A DNA stretch of 47,301 nucleotides from Rikenellaceae bacterium (GCA_017425655.1 JAFPAT010000083.1:1-47301), one strand, 5' to 3'. Positions 18,781 to 27,301 are shown, counted from the first letter of the stretch. Numbers and translations are program-made. The notes: generated from the letters alone by a model not told the origin.

Positions 18781-20499
18781 TTAGCTAAACCAATAGAGCT
18801 GTCCGAGAGCTGTTCGCTCGGTCGGTTTGACGTAGGCGTGTGCTCCCTCGATCATAACCTCGAATGTTTCGGGATTGACGTCGATGCGGGGTCTTGCACC
18901 GTTGAAGAGCATATCGGCCTTTGTGAGTTGGCGAGTGCGTCGTACGGGGCAGACCATTCGTTGCAGACCGAGGCGCTCGGCGATACCGCTCTGTGCCGCC
19001 GCATTCGAGACGAACGAAAGACAGGTCGGAGCCATTGCTGCGCCGAAAGCACCGAACATAGGTCGATAGTAGCAGGGCTGGGGCGTAGGCAGTGAAGCAT
19101 TCGGATCACCCATATTTGACCAATTTATAGCACCGCCTTTGATCACCATTTTGGGCTTTGCACCGAAGAATGCAGGCTCCCAAAGTACCAGATCGGCAAT
19201 CTTGCCGCGCTCGATCGAGCCGATGTAATCCGATACACCGAAGGTAATAGCGGGGTTGATCGTAACCTTCGATAGATATCGAAGCACGCGGAAGTTATCG
19301 TTACCCTCGGCATCCTCTTTCAGACGACCGCAAGCCGACTTCATATAGGAGGCCATCTGCACCGCTCTCATAAACGACTCGCCTACGCGACCCATCGCCT
19401 GTGAGTCGGACGAGATCATCGACAGCACGCCCAGATCGTGCAGAATGTTCTCTGCGGCCTGCGTCTCGGGTCGCACGCGGCTCTCGGCAAAAGCGACATC
19501 CGACGGAATCTTCGGGTTGAGGTTATGGCACACCATAATCATATCGAAGAGCTCGGCTTGCGAGTTGATACCGAACGGAAGGGTCGGGTTGGTCGAAGAG
19601 GGGAGTACAAAAGGCATTGATGCAACTTTCAGAAGATCAGGCGCATGTCCGCCACCTGCGCCCTCGGTGTGGTAGGTGTGGATCGTGCGACCGTCGATCG
19701 CCGCGATTGTATCTTCGACATATCCGCTTTCGTTGAGCGTATCGGTGTGGATGGCCACCTGCACGTCGTATCGGTCGGCAACGCCGAGTGCGGCACGTAT
19801 CGCGGCGGGTGTCGAGCCCCAATCTTCGTGAATCTTCAATCCGCAAGCTCCTGCCTCGATCTGCTCGATCATCGGTCGGGCGGTTGAGCAATTGCCCTTG
19901 CCGAGCAGTCCGATATTGACGGGCAGCCCCTCGAACGAACGCAAGATCATCTCCGTCGCCCAGCGACCTGAAGTAATTGTGGTTCCGTTGGTTCCGTCGG
20001 TCGGACCGACACCGCCGCCAAAGAGCGTTGTTATACCGCCACTCAATGCCTGGTAGGCCTGTTGAGGCGAAATTACGTGTACGTGGCCGTCGATACCGCC
20101 AGCGGTGAGGATCAGATGCTCGCCCGAAATGGCATCTGTCGCAGCTCCTGTGATCAATTCGGGCGATACCCCCTCCATAGTGTTGGGATTGCCCGCCTTG
20201 CCCAGACCTGCAATGCGACCATCTTTAATGCCGACGTCGGCCTTCACAACGCCCTGAATGGGGTCGATAACCGTTACGTTTGTTATCACCAGATCGAGTG
20301 CGCCCTCATCCGAGGTGATTGTATTTGCAAGGCCCATACCGTCGCGGATTGTCTTACCACCACCATATACTGCCTCGTCGCCATAGGTGCGCAAGTCGCG
20401 CTCGATTTCGACATAGAGGTCGCTGTCGCCGAGACGGATCTTATCGCCTACGGTCGGACCGAAAAGATTGTTATTTTCCTGACGCGAAATTTTAGCCAT
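18781..20499 (-). CDS. ureC: Urease alpha (catalytic) subunit
   Basis: A 572-aa urease catalytic subunit, hydrolysing urea to ammonia and carbamate at a di-nickel site. All nickel ligands are visible: His139 and His141 (GHVHV), the carbamylated Lys222 (GLKIHEDWG), His251 (AIHTDTLNE), His277 ([13 protein letters not shown]) and Asp365 (SSDSQAMGR). The mobile flap has Cys324 and the catalytic His325 in VCHNL; the next residue, usually also His, is Asn326. Length is standard. It is preceded by ureB (two-base gap) and followed immediately by ureE. The enzyme should supply ammonia for nitrogen assimilation and raise local pH. Confidence 0.98.
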   Translation of the reverse strand: MAKISRQENNNLFGPTVGDKIRLGDSDLYVEIERDLRTYGDEAVYGGGKTIRDGMGLANTITSDEGALDLVITNVTVIDPIQGVVKADVGIKDGRIAGLGKAGNPNTMEGVSPELITGAATDAISGEHLILTAGGIDGHVHVISPQQAYQALSGGITTLFGGGVGPTDGTNGTTITSGRWATEMILRSFEGLPVNIGLLGKGNCSTARPMIEQIEAGACGLKIHEDWGSTPAAIRAALGVADRYDVQVAIHTDTLNESGYVEDTIAAIDGRTIHTYHTEGAGGGHAPDLLKVASMPFVLPSSTNPTLPFGINSQAELFDMIMVCHNLNPKIPSDVAFAESRVRPETQAAENILHDLGVLSMISSDSQAMGRVGESFMRAVQMASYMKSACGRLKEDAEGNDNFRVLRYLSKVTINPAITFGVSDYIGSIERGKIADLVLWEPAFFGAKPKMVIKGGAINWSNMGDPNASLPTPQPCYYRPMFGAFGAAMAPTCLSFVSNAAAQSGIAERLGLQRMVCPVRRTRQLTKADMLFNGARPRIDVNPETFEVMIEGAHAYVKPTERTALGQLYWFS

Positions 20500-20501
20500 A
20501 A

Positions 20502-20996
20502 TTAAGATTTTGAAGTTTTGTTACATTTCTCGTTGCAGCAGCAGGCGAAGCCCTCTCGGTGCATACGTGCGAAGGCAGCTGTGCGTGTGGGATAATATAC
20601 GGGGTCATCTTCCGTGCCGGCATAACCCATTGTGAGCGAGTTGAATCCGATGAGTCGCTGCTTGCCCGCAAAGGGTACGACCTCCACCTCGCGCTCATCT
20701 CCCGGCTCGAAGCGAATTGCTGTTGTAGCGGGGATATTCAGATGCGTGCCGAAGGCCTTTGTGCGGTCGAATTCGAGATATCGATTGACCTCGAAGAAGT
20801 GGAAATGCGATCCGACCTGTATGGGGCGATCGCCACGATTGCGCACGCGGAGCTTGGTTGTCGGGCGACCTGCGTTATATTCGATCTGTTCATTGCGAAG
20901 TATTACGCCTCCGATTGCGACACCATCTTTGGGCGTGTAGCCCTTGTCGCCGCCATAGAGTGCAGCGAGCGAATTTTGAGATGTTTTCTTTGCCAT
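20502..20996 (-). CDS. ureB: Urease beta subunit with Cys-rich C-terminal extension
   Basis: A 164-aa UreB, longer than the roughly 100-130 residues of most bacterial beta subunits. The core (about 20-125) has [57 protein letters not shown] and [10 protein letters not shown], all family hallmarks. The first 20 residues are an extra N-terminal segment. The last 35 include a [17 protein letters not shown] stretch and end in [15 protein letters not shown], a CCCxxxC cluster next to the usual C-terminus. The extension could bind metal or be exposed on the holoenzyme; this is inference. UreA and UreB are separate genes here, not fused as in Helicobacter. Confidence 0.93.
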   Translation of the reverse strand: MAKKTSQNSLAALYGGDKGYTPKDGVAIGGVILRNEQIEYNAGRPTTKLRVRNRGDRPIQVGSHFHFFEVNRYLEFDRTKAFGTHLNIPATTAIRFEPGDEREVEVVPFAGKQRLIGFNSLTMGYAGTEDDPVYYPTRTAAFARMHREGFACCCNEKCNKTSKS

Positions 20997-21005
20997 AGAG
21001 TTTCT

Positions 21006-21308
21006 CTATTTGATTGGTTTGTGGATACTTACAAGTCGTGAGCCATCAGTAAAAACGGCCTCGACCTGCAACAGATCGATCATATCGGCTACGCCCTCCA
21101 TTACATCGTCGCGTTTGAGTACGCCTGCGGCCAGGGTCATCACCTGTTCGACTGTTTTACCTTCGCGTGCGGCTTCCAAAGCGGCCGAAGTGATGTAGGC
21201 GACCGCCTCGGGATGGTTGAGTTTCAGACCGCGCTCTTTGCGTCGTTCGGCAATGGCACCGAGCGAGAGCAGCAGTAATTTGTCAATCTCTTTTGGTGTA
21301 AGATGCAT
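21006..21308 (-). CDS. ureA: Urease gamma subunit
   Basis: A 100-aa UreA, first gene of the urease island. The start at 21308 gives [13 protein letters not shown], the standard N-terminus. Other family blocks are [30 protein letters not shown] and [12 protein letters not shown] at the C-terminus. An in-frame upstream extension into the intergenic region has no similarity to the family. It lies nine bases before ureB. Confidence 0.95.
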   Translation of the reverse strand: MHLTPKEIDKLLLLSLGAIAERRKERGLKLNHPEAVAYITSAALEAAREGKTVEQVMTLAAGVLKRDDVMEGVADMIDLLQVEAVFTDGSRLVSIHKPIK

Positions 21309-21371
21309 AATTAGAAAAATTAGATTAGGGAATGAATTTGGCTTGAAGGGTGCAAATAATATGCCATCGGA

Positions 21372-21403
21372 TTTGGAGAACTTCCAATACGGCATTAATT
21401 TTG
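21372..21403 (+). promoter_or_regulatory. Promoter of crcB
   Basis: Plus-strand TTTG (21372-21375), 20 bases, then TAATTTTG (21396-21403), an exact -7 box. The leader to the ATG at 21439 is only about 28 bases, too short for a fluoride riboswitch. Confidence 0.6.
21373..21387. promoter_or_regulatory. Inverted repeat between ureA and crcB, possible operator
   Basis: TTGGA-N5-TCCAA is a perfect 5-bp inverted repeat lying in the crcB promoter spacer and upstream of ureA. Outer arms ATGCC (21361-21365) and GGCAT (21391-21395) also match but are not equally spaced from the centre. The minus-strand ureA promoter here is weak: TATTATTTG (complement of 21353-21361) is one base off the -7 spacing. 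A regulator of ureA or crcB may bind here. Confidence 0.35.
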
Positions 21404-21438
21404 TCAAATATCGAAGAAACCAAAATGAACAACGACAA

Positions 21439-21819
21439 ATGATAAAAATGATGCTTTTGGCAGGTACAGGTGGCTTTGTAGGCACCTGCCTGCGATTTCT
21501 GACCGGTAAGATATGTGTGGCACTTGGTGCGGCGGTCTTCCCTTGGGCAACACTTGTGGTAAATGTGGTGGGTAGCTTTATTATAGGTGTGCTGTTTGGC
21601 GTTGCCGAGCGTACAACTCTCATTACAGCGGCGATGAATGCGCTGCTTATTACGGGATTTTGTGGCGGTTTTACAACCTTTTCATCATTTTCGCACGATA
21701 TGTTGGGTCTAATCGAGCAACGACAATATCTCTACTTTGTGCTCTATGCCGCATTGAGCTTTGTGCTTGGATTGGTGATGGTATGGGCAGGTCGCGAGGT
21801 AGTGATGCGAAGCGTGTGA
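21439..21819 (+). CDS. crcB: Fluoride channel CrcB/Fluc
   Basis: A 126-aa membrane protein of the CrcB/Fluc family, which exports fluoride as a dual-topology dimer. Four hydrophobic segments are seen, with the family signatures [28 protein letters not shown] and [16 protein letters not shown]. The start was set at the ATG at 21439, which gives the usual short N-terminus; another ATG at 21448 is possible. The gene is divergent from ureA and followed by a shared bidirectional terminator. It is unrelated in mechanism to urease; adjacency may be accidental or regulatory. Confidence 0.92.
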   Translation: MIKMMLLAGTGGFVGTCLRFLTGKICVALGAAVFPWATLVVNVVGSFIIGVLFGVAERTTLITAAMNALLITGFCGGFTTFSSFSHDMLGLIEQRQYLYFVLYAALSFVLGLVMVWAGREVVMRSV

Positions 21820-21844
21820 TGTGCTACGCTTTGCCCGACAATAA

Positions 21845-21880
21845 AAAAGCGAAGGTTCCGTAATCGGGGCCTTCGCTTTT
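21845..21880. terminator. Bidirectional terminator between crcB and the DUF4298 gene
   Basis: A 16-bp stem with two G-T pairs: AAAAGCGAAGG pairs with CCTTCGCTTTT and TTCCG with CGGGG around TAAT. A and T runs flank both sides, so it can end convergent transcripts from both strands. Confidence 0.88.
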
Positions 21881-21901
21881 GTGTTTTAGATAAGAGATAA
21901 C

Positions 21902-22210
21902 TTATTGCTTATCGAGTTTTCGAATAAAGTCGGCTAAACGGTGGTTTAGCTCTTGTACTTCGGAGAGCGCGTTCCAAATGCCATCTTCCGAGAGAACGCC
22001 TCGTTTTAGATCGTCGGGCAGCTTGCCGTCGGCATCATCGTCGTAATCCTGTCTCCACTCCTTGCTACCGTAGTAGCTACCGAGGATCTCGATCTCGCCC
22101 TGCACCTTCGCATAGCGATCGAGAGCCTGCGAGAGTTCTCCCGTAACCTCTTGAATCATATCGAGCCTACGCTCCATCTCTTCGATCCGTTTTTGTTGAT
22201 CTGGTGCCAT
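21902..22210 (-). CDS. DUF4298 protein
   Basis: A 102-aa soluble protein of the DUF4298 family, function unknown. The first half is a coiled-coil-like helix (RIEEMERRLDMIQEV). The second has the family motif: LGSYYGSKEWRQDYD, then GKLPDDLKRGVLSEDGIWN, then a final helix. No signal peptide is present. It is the last gene of the rplY-pth-rnhB transcript, 20 bases after rnhB. Confidence 0.8.
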   Translation of the reverse strand: MAPDQQKRIEEMERRLDMIQEVTGELSQALDRYAKVQGEIEILGSYYGSKEWRQDYDDDADGKLPDDLKRGVLSEDGIWNALSEVQELNHRLADFIRKLDKQ

Positions 22211-22230
22211 AATCGGGTGGTGTTAATCTT

Positions 22231-22851
22231 TTAGAATAGCTCCAACTGACCGACCGTATGGTTGAATGTCAAGCGGTGGTAGGGCGAAATGCCGTGTCGG
22301 GCGATTGCCTCGCGGTGGTCGCGAGTGGGGTAGCCCTTATTCTTTGCCCAACCATATTCGGGGAATTCGGCCGCGATGCGACGCATATATTCGTCGCGGT
22401 GGGTCTTTGCGAGCACTGACGCTGCCGCAATATTGGCATACTTGCCGTCGCCCTTAACGATGCACTGAAAAGGCAAAGTTAGCGAGGTGTAGAAGCGATT
22501 GCCGTCAATTGCCAAAAACTCCGGCTGCGGATTCAATCGCTTTACAGCCAGCGTCATACCTTCGAACGAGGCGTGCAGAATATTGATCTGGTCGATGCGC
22601 TCGGCCGTAACCTCCTCGACTGCCCACGCGATAGCTTCGCGCTCGATCACCTCGCGCAGCAGGTCGCGGTTGCGCTCGCTCATCTGCTTCGAGTCGTTGA
22701 GCAGAGGGTGGCTGAAATCGGGCGGAAGAATAACCGCTGCCGCAAATACCGAGCCCGCCAAGCAGCCACGCCCGGCCTCATCGCAACCCGCCTCGATCAG
22801 CTCGCGCTGGAACGAGGTTTCAAGCAGAGAGTGTGTGCCTCGCGCCACCAT
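22231..22851 (-). CDS. rnhB: Ribonuclease HII
   Basis: A 206-aa RNase HII, which cuts RNA in RNA-DNA hybrids and starts ribonucleotide excision repair. The active-site motif DEAGRG is at 24-29 (Asp24, Glu25), a further acidic residue lies in LAIDGNRF, and the specificity loop plus the ending HRLTFN are present. Length is normal. The start is at 22851, two bases after the pth stop, so the genes are coupled. Confidence 0.95.
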   Translation of the reverse strand: MVARGTHSLLETSFQRELIEAGCDEAGRGCLAGSVFAAAVILPPDFSHPLLNDSKQMSERNRDLLREVIEREAIAWAVEEVTAERIDQINILHASFEGMTLAVKRLNPQPEFLAIDGNRFYTSLTLPFQCIVKGDGKYANIAAASVLAKTHRDEYMRRIAAEFPEYGWAKNKGYPTRDHREAIARHGISPYHRLTFNHTVGQLELF

Positions 22852-22853
22852 CT

Positions 22854-23417
22854 CTATTTTTTATTATAGGTGTTCATCGTCATTGCCGCGCCTACCGAAA
22901 CAAACGAACGAATGGCATCGACAGCCACCTTAACACGTTCGGGCATCGCCTTGCGCTCCTCGTCGGTCCATTTGCCCAATACGTAATCGACCTGAAAGCC
23001 CTGTGGGAAGTCGCCACCAATACCGAAGCGGATGCGCGAATAGTTGTTGTGGCCGAGCAGTTCGTTGATATTCTTCAATCCGTTGTGGCCGCCGTCGCTA
23101 CCTTTGGTGCGCATACGCAGTTGTCCGAATGGCAGAGCAATGTCATCGACGATAATGAGTAGATTCTCTACGGGGATCTTCTCGGCATCCAACCAATAGC
23201 GTACTGCCTTGCCACTCAAATTCATATAGGTCGAGGGCTTGAGCAAAATGAGCTGTCGGCCGCGGTGCTTGCACTCGGCTACGGCTCCGTAACGGGCGGA
23301 GCTAAAAACAGCACTGGACGCCTCTGCGAGGGCGTCCAGTACTTTGAAACCAATGTTGTGACGGGTTTCGGCGTACTCGGCACCGATATTTCCCAGTCCT
23401 ACAATCAGATATTTCAA
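22854..23417 (-). CDS. pth: Peptidyl-tRNA hydrolase, TTG start
   Basis: A 187-aa Pth that releases peptides from prematurely dissociated peptidyl-tRNA. Catalytic elements: Asn10 in VGLGN, His20 in RHNIGF, the Asp of [11 protein letters not shown] (91-92) and Asn112 in GGHNGLKN. The only start consistent with the conserved N-terminus (KYLIVGLGN) is the TTG at 23417; upstream in frame there is no ATG before the rplY stop. It lies 37 bases after rplY. The rplY-pth order is widespread in bacteria. Confidence 0.94.
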   Translation of the reverse strand: MKYLIVGLGNIGAEYAETRHNIGFKVLDALAEASSAVFSSARYGAVAECKHRGRQLILLKPSTYMNLSGKAVRYWLDAEKIPVENLLIIVDDIALPFGQLRMRTKGSDGGHNGLKNINELLGHNNYSRIRFGIGGDFPQGFQVDYVLGKWTDEERKAMPERVKVAVDAIRSFVSVGAAMTMNTYNKK

Positions 23418-23454
23418 CTCGATAAAGTTTTTAAGGAGTTGTTGTTTCGGTTAA

Positions 23455-24036
23455 TTACTTACCGCGCTGCTGCTCTGCTGCTGCACCACGCGAAGCACGA
23501 GTTACACGTACTGCGCAAACTGCGGTGGTAGCGGGAGTCAACATAGTCAGGTTCTCGTACTGCAAGTCGCCAACGAAGATCGACTTACCAACGCCGAGCG
23601 AAGTGATGTCGATAACCAACTCATCGGGCAGGTTCTCGATCATACCGCTAACGCGGATCTTACGCTTGCTCAAAACGAGCTTACCACCGGCCTTAACGCC
23701 CTCCGAGTTACCGGTCAGACGTACGGGAACGTCGATAGCAACGGGCTTACCAGCCTGAACGCGGTAGAAATCGATGTGCAGAATCTGCTCACGAACGGGG
23801 TGGAACTGAACCTCGCGCATAACGCCGATCTCCTTCTTGCCCTCAACGTCGAACTCAACGATGTACGAGTTGGGCGAGTAGATCAGGGGCTTCAGAGCCT
23901 TTGCCTCAACCGAGAAGTGTACGGTCTCCTCACCACCATAGATAGCGCAGGGTACCATACCCTCGCGACGAGCTGCCTTGCTGGCCTTCTTGCCGTAAAC
24001 CTCACGCTTAACGGCTGCAATCTGGATAGTTTTCAT
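23455..24036 (-). CDS. rplY: 50S ribosomal protein L25/general stress protein Ctc
   Basis: A 193-aa L25 of the long Ctc type, which binds 5S rRNA through its N-terminal domain (about 1-95; motifs REVYGKKASKAARREGMVPCAIYGG and VMREVQFHPVREQILHIDFY). The C-terminal TL5-like domain (96-185) begins KPVAIDVPVRLTGNSEGVKAGG. The tail is Ala/Gln-rich (AAAEQQRGK). First gene of the rplY-pth-rnhB-DUF4298 unit, with a consensus promoter upstream. Confidence 0.95.
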   Translation of the reverse strand: MKTIQIAAVKREVYGKKASKAARREGMVPCAIYGGEETVHFSVEAKALKPLIYSPNSYIVEFDVEGKKEIGVMREVQFHPVREQILHIDFYRVQAGKPVAIDVPVRLTGNSEGVKAGGKLVLSKRKIRVSGMIENLPDELVIDITSLGVGKSIFVGDLQYENLTMLTPATTAVCAVRVTRASRGAAAEQQRGK

Positions 24037-24115
24037 CTTGTGTAATAAATGTTTAAGTTACTTGGGCATCACTCAACGCACGGATTTTCCGCCGTCCCAT
24101 AAATGCTTGCGGGCG

Positions 24116-24146
24116 CAAAGGTAATCAATTTTTCCCAAAGCGCAAA
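24116..24146 (-). promoter_or_regulatory. Promoter of the rplY operon
   Basis: Minus-strand TTTG (complement of 24143-24146), exactly 19 bases, then TACCTTTG (complement of 24116-24123): a full consensus match. The leader is about 75 bases. Confidence 0.75.
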
Positions 24147-24182
24147 TTTTCAGTCAGATAAATTGCTTACAAGGCGAGGATA

Positions 24183-25172
24183 TTACTTTGTGTTGGTGCT
24201 CTTTTTTCTGATGCCACCGAAGCCTCCCGTAGTAATGAGGAGGGTGTTGCACGTGCGTACCGTCATCGTGTTTTTGGTTATCTCGGCGCGGTCGATGAAG
24301 TAAAGGCGGTGTCCTTTGTGGAAGGTAAATATTATTGACCATACATCATTGATGTCGCGTTTCGAGGCGAGCTCGCTGAGATCAAGGGCCACATCGCTAT
24401 CCCATTGAAATCGCTTTCGGTCGATGGTAAATACATTTGCTTCGTCGAGCGGATAGATGTTCTCTTGCGTTTGCATAAAATTATTGCGGCTCTTCTCTCC
24501 GTTGTAATCAACGAACTCATAATTAAATATTTGAGCATACATTCCGTATGCGTAGTTAATGTATGCCGTATCTTTGACTACTCTTTTTGCGTAGGGTTTG
24601 TTCGAGTCGATGACTACAATGCGAACACCTCTATCGATGGCATTTGTAAGCGAATCGATGGGGTAGTGCGGATAGCGCACTTTCGAGGGTTTGTGTATGT
24701 AGCTATCGACCGCCAAAATGCGCTCTTGTTTGTCGTTATCGGGGTTGTGGCATTTGGTTACAAAGATGTAGTCGTACTCCTTCTGCCAGCGATCGTATGC
24801 ACGTTGTAACTGCTTGGCCGACTTGCCTTTGGCGAACTCCTTCATTCTAATTGTCGGCGTCTTGTCCAAGTCGCTCTTGGGGAACACGCGATCAATCGGC
24901 CAATAGGCCTTGCCGTTTTCGACCAAATACATCTCCTTGCAACCGATTGCAAAAGTCCCATCTTTGGTCGGAATATTCAATGTGTAATAGGTAGCATTAT
25001 CCTCATATTTCTTGGATGCAAAACCGATACTACTAATATAGAATACGCAACTATCCGCCACGATATAGAGCACTTTGCTCTCGGCCGTTGGGTTGGTCAG
25101 CGGAGTTGTCGGCTGGGCTGCGCAAACTGCTATCTGCATTACCGCTAAAACGAGTGTGAGAATATGTTTCAT
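24183..25172 (-). CDS. Secreted protein of unknown function
   Basis: A 329-aa protein I do not recognise. The start at 25172 gives a clean signal peptide (MKHILTLVLAVMQIAVCAAQ). The mature part mixes helices and strands: a KVLYIVADSCVFYISS strand near the start with one Cys, then the Cys-containing GCKEMYLVENG, a basic region near EFAKGKSAKQLQRAYDRWQ, IFVTKCHNPDNDKQE, and a Tyr/Asn-rich segment. It ends in a Gly- and Lys-rich tail (GGFGGIRKKSTNTK). No membrane segment or known catalytic motif was seen. Single gene; its promoter spacer holds a run of nine G (25213-25221), so expression may be phase variable. Confidence 0.7.
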   Translation of the reverse strand: MKHILTLVLAVMQIAVCAAQPTTPLTNPTAESKVLYIVADSCVFYISSIGFASKKYEDNATYYTLNIPTKDGTFAIGCKEMYLVENGKAYWPIDRVFPKSDLDKTPTIRMKEFAKGKSAKQLQRAYDRWQKEYDYIFVTKCHNPDNDKQERILAVDSYIHKPSKVRYPHYPIDSLTNAIDRGVRIVVIDSNKPYAKRVVKDTAYINYAYGMYAQIFNYEFVDYNGEKSRNNFMQTQENIYPLDEANVFTIDRKRFQWDSDVALDLSELASKRDINDVWSIIFTFHKGHRLYFIDRAEITKNTMTVRTCNTLLITTGGFGGIRKKSTNTK

Positions 25173-25196
25173 AGTAGTTTGATTTAGTGGTTTTTG

Positions 25197-25226
25197 CAAA
25201 GATAGGAAAAATCCCCCCCCCTGCAA
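25197..25226 (-). promoter_or_regulatory. Promoter with poly-G spacer
   Basis: Minus-strand TTG (complement of 25224-25226), 19 bases, then TATCTTTG (complement of 25197-25204). Nine consecutive G (plus-strand C at 25213-25221) occupy almost half the spacer. Gain or loss of one G would move the spacer off the optimal length. Confidence 0.6.
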
Positions 25227-25262
25227 GAAAGAAGCCAAAAAATGGCGTTTCGACACCTTTAT

Positions 25263-25805
25263 TTATAGTTGAATCAGGAATCTCTTGCCGCGAATACGTT
25301 TGCCTTTGGGCAGCTCGATGAGGAGAACTTGTTCGACCTCGACTGCACGCCCCTCGCGCTCGGCAGGGATCCACAATGGCGCCCGCTTGACCGCCCGCAC
25401 CACACGCTGGCGCAGCCGGTTGTCGGTCGATTCGATCAGCTCAGTCAGGCGCGCGCGACCGTCAATACCAACCACATAGCGATAGGCAACCCTCGCCGCA
25501 GGCTCATCGTCGCCCCACGCCACCTCGCGCTCGACCCACTCGCGGAACGAGAGCGAATCGGCAGAAAACTGCGGTTCGGTATCGTGTTTGAGCGTTACGA
25601 CGATCACGCCGTCCGCCGCTCGTTCGCCATAGCGCGCCATAATGCTGTCGCTGACGGCTACCTGCTCCGAATGCTCGACACGTTCGGGGTCGATGCGACG
25701 CATCTGCTCGGCGGTATATTCCTCGCCATTAACGATATAGAGCTGCGCCGAGGCGCTACAAACGGCGAATAGCCCTACCAAAAATAATAGCAGTCGTTTC
25801 ACCAT
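25263..25805 (-). CDS. TonB C-terminal-like secreted protein with plug-like N-terminus
   Basis: A 180-aa exported protein (signal peptide to about residue 20, SASAQ). Residues about 21-72 read like the opening of a TonB-dependent receptor plug: LYIVNGEEYTAEQM, then DPERVEHSEQV, then ARYGERAADGVIVVTLK. Residues about 85-180 resemble the TonB C-terminal domain: YRYVVGIDGRARLTELIES, RQRVVRAVKRAPLWIPAERE, then VEQVLLIELPKG. No N-terminal transmembrane anchor other than the signal is seen, so it is probably periplasmic. Similar plug-plus-TonB modules occur in Bacteroidetes BlaR1-like proteins; here the module stands alone. Its start abuts the rdgB stop, so it is cotranscribed. Confidence 0.6.
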   Translation of the reverse strand: MVKRLLLFLVGLFAVCSASAQLYIVNGEEYTAEQMRRIDPERVEHSEQVAVSDSIMARYGERAADGVIVVTLKHDTEPQFSADSLSFREWVEREVAWGDDEPAARVAYRYVVGIDGRARLTELIESTDNRLRQRVVRAVKRAPLWIPAEREGRAVEVEQVLLIELPKGKRIRGKRFLIQL

Positions 25806-26378
25806 TTATCGTTTCAAATATTCCACCAATTTCGCAACGGCACGTGCGCGGTGCGAAATTGCATTTTTCTCGTCGGCCGACATCTCGGCAAAGGTTTGCT
25901 CGTAGCCTTCGGGGCGGAAAACGGGATCGTAGCCAAAACCGCCACAACCTGCTGGCTCACAGGTAATCTCACCCTCGACACGACCCTCAAAGAGGTGCTC
26001 CTCGCCCCCCTCGATCAGAATTATAGCCGTGCGGAAACGTGCGCGACGATCCTCCTTGCCCTCCATATTGCGGAGCAGTAGGCGGGTGTTGGCCTCGAAG
26101 TCGTGGCCGTCGGTGGCGTAACGTGCCGAATGAACGCCGGGTGCTCCGTCGAGCGCATCGACCTCCAAACCAGTGTCGTCGGCAAAGCAGTCCAACCCCG
26201 TGCGCTCGTAGAGATAGCGAGCCTTCTGGCGGGCATTGCCTTCGAGTGTCGAGGCCGTTTCGGGGATATCCTCCGTGATGCCCATCTGGCGCGGAGTAAC
26301 GAGTTCGTAGCCTTCGCCCAAAACGGCCTGTACCTCGGCGAGTTTGTGGGCATTATTTGTTGCAAAGATCAGTTTCAT
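25806..26378 (-). CDS. rdgB: Non-canonical purine NTP pyrophosphatase (RdgB/HAM1)
   Basis: A 190-aa cytoplasmic nucleotide-pool sanitiser that hydrolyses ITP, dITP and XTP. Motifs: the N-terminal substrate loop [16 protein letters not shown] (SHT-type ATxNxxK), [11 protein letters not shown] with the metal-binding Asp pair, PGVHSARYA, the [12 protein letters not shown] motif and the C-terminal [11 protein letters not shown]. Length is normal. It follows the HAD phosphatase gene after 26 bases and precedes the TonB-like gene directly. Confidence 0.95.
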   Translation of the reverse strand: MKLIFATNNAHKLAEVQAVLGEGYELVTPRQMGITEDIPETASTLEGNARQKARYLYERTGLDCFADDTGLEVDALDGAPGVHSARYATDGHDFEANTRLLLRNMEGKEDRRARFRTAIILIEGGEEHLFEGRVEGEITCEPAGCGGFGYDPVFRPEGYEQTFAEMSADEKNAISHRARAVAKLVEYLKR

Positions 26379-26404
26379 ACGGTTTTGTGTAGAGTGTGTG
26401 GTTA

Positions 26405-27244
26405 CTATTTTACAACCTCCATCTGTTGCAGGCGATAATCGACCGCTATTTTGTCGATTATGCTCTTAACAACGGTGTCGATATCCGAGCCGGCCGAGTA
26501 GTTGGCGGGGCAGACGTGATTGACTCGATTATCGTGAATGAGCGACGAAAGTCCCATCTGTGCATCTCGTTTATCGGGATTATATACCGCAATCGAGTGG
26601 CCGCCGAAGTTCTTTACAAGGCGCATGCAGGGAATATCGGTTGTACCATCGCCGACGTAAATCATTCGCTGGAAGGGTACGGGACGTTTGCTCTCCTCGA
26701 TATATTGATTGACCAGCGTCGCATCGAAAACCGACTCTACGCCCTTGTTGATCTTGAAGATAAACTGCGTCTTGTTGGTGTAATTGACCGCCACGCCGGG
26801 CCAATAGGCGATGCCATCGACATCGTAGAGGAACGAGCAAGCGTAGATCTTGCGGAACTCGCCCGCGATCGACGTGCCCTCGATGATCTCTTTGATGCCC
26901 GACGAATTGATGTAGTGCAACATACGCACACCGCGCTCGGCAGCGTAGGCGTTGATGCGTGCAAACCACTGCTCTACACCATTATAGAGTTTAATGCGGC
27001 GACCCGACTCCTGAAATGCCTCGCGTTTGAGCGAGAGACCTTTACTGCGAGCCTCCTGTATCATTCGAGCCATATATGTAAGGGTCATATCGGCATCCTG
27101 CACACGAGCCAACTCGTTGCAATCGTGCCAAAACTCCTTGTTACTCTTGCCGATAGCGGGGATAAAATCATACTCCTGCATATTGCCCGGCGAGAGTGTT
27201 CCATCGAAATCGTAGATCAATGCGGCGGTTACTTGTTGTTCCAT
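26405..27244 (-). CDS. HAD-superfamily hydrolase
   Basis: A 279-aa cytoplasmic HAD phosphatase. Motif I DFDGTLS (13-19) carries the nucleophile Asp and the acid/base Asp; motif II is the Ser pair in YINSSGIKE; the motif III Lys is probably in the [11 protein letters not shown] segment; motif IV is [10 protein letters not shown]. The insert between motifs I and II (about 90 residues) is helical, a C1-type cap. The substrate is not readable from sequence. First gene of the unit with rdgB and the TonB-like gene. Confidence 0.8.
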   Translation of the reverse strand: MEQQVTAALIYDFDGTLSPGNMQEYDFIPAIGKSNKEFWHDCNELARVQDADMTLTYMARMIQEARSKGLSLKREAFQESGRRIKLYNGVEQWFARINAYAAERGVRMLHYINSSGIKEIIEGTSIAGEFRKIYACSFLYDVDGIAYWPGVAVNYTNKTQFIFKINKGVESVFDATLVNQYIEESKRPVPFQRMIYVGDGTTDIPCMRLVKNFGGHSIAVYNPDKRDAQMGLSSLIHDNRVNHVCPANYSAGSDIDTVVKSIIDKIAVDYRLQQMEVVK

Positions 27245-27301
27245 ATTTCGTTTGTGTTAAGATTCAGATTGTAAAGGTAAGGTTTTTGACGGAAATTTCA
27301 T

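Noticed and set aside
21309..21438. Fluoride riboswitch before crcB
   Set aside because: The conserved core of the crcB motif was not seen, and the leader after the predicted start is too short.
21309..21623. N-terminal extension of ureA by about 105 residues
   Set aside because: No similarity to the gamma subunit. It runs through the crcB promoter region.
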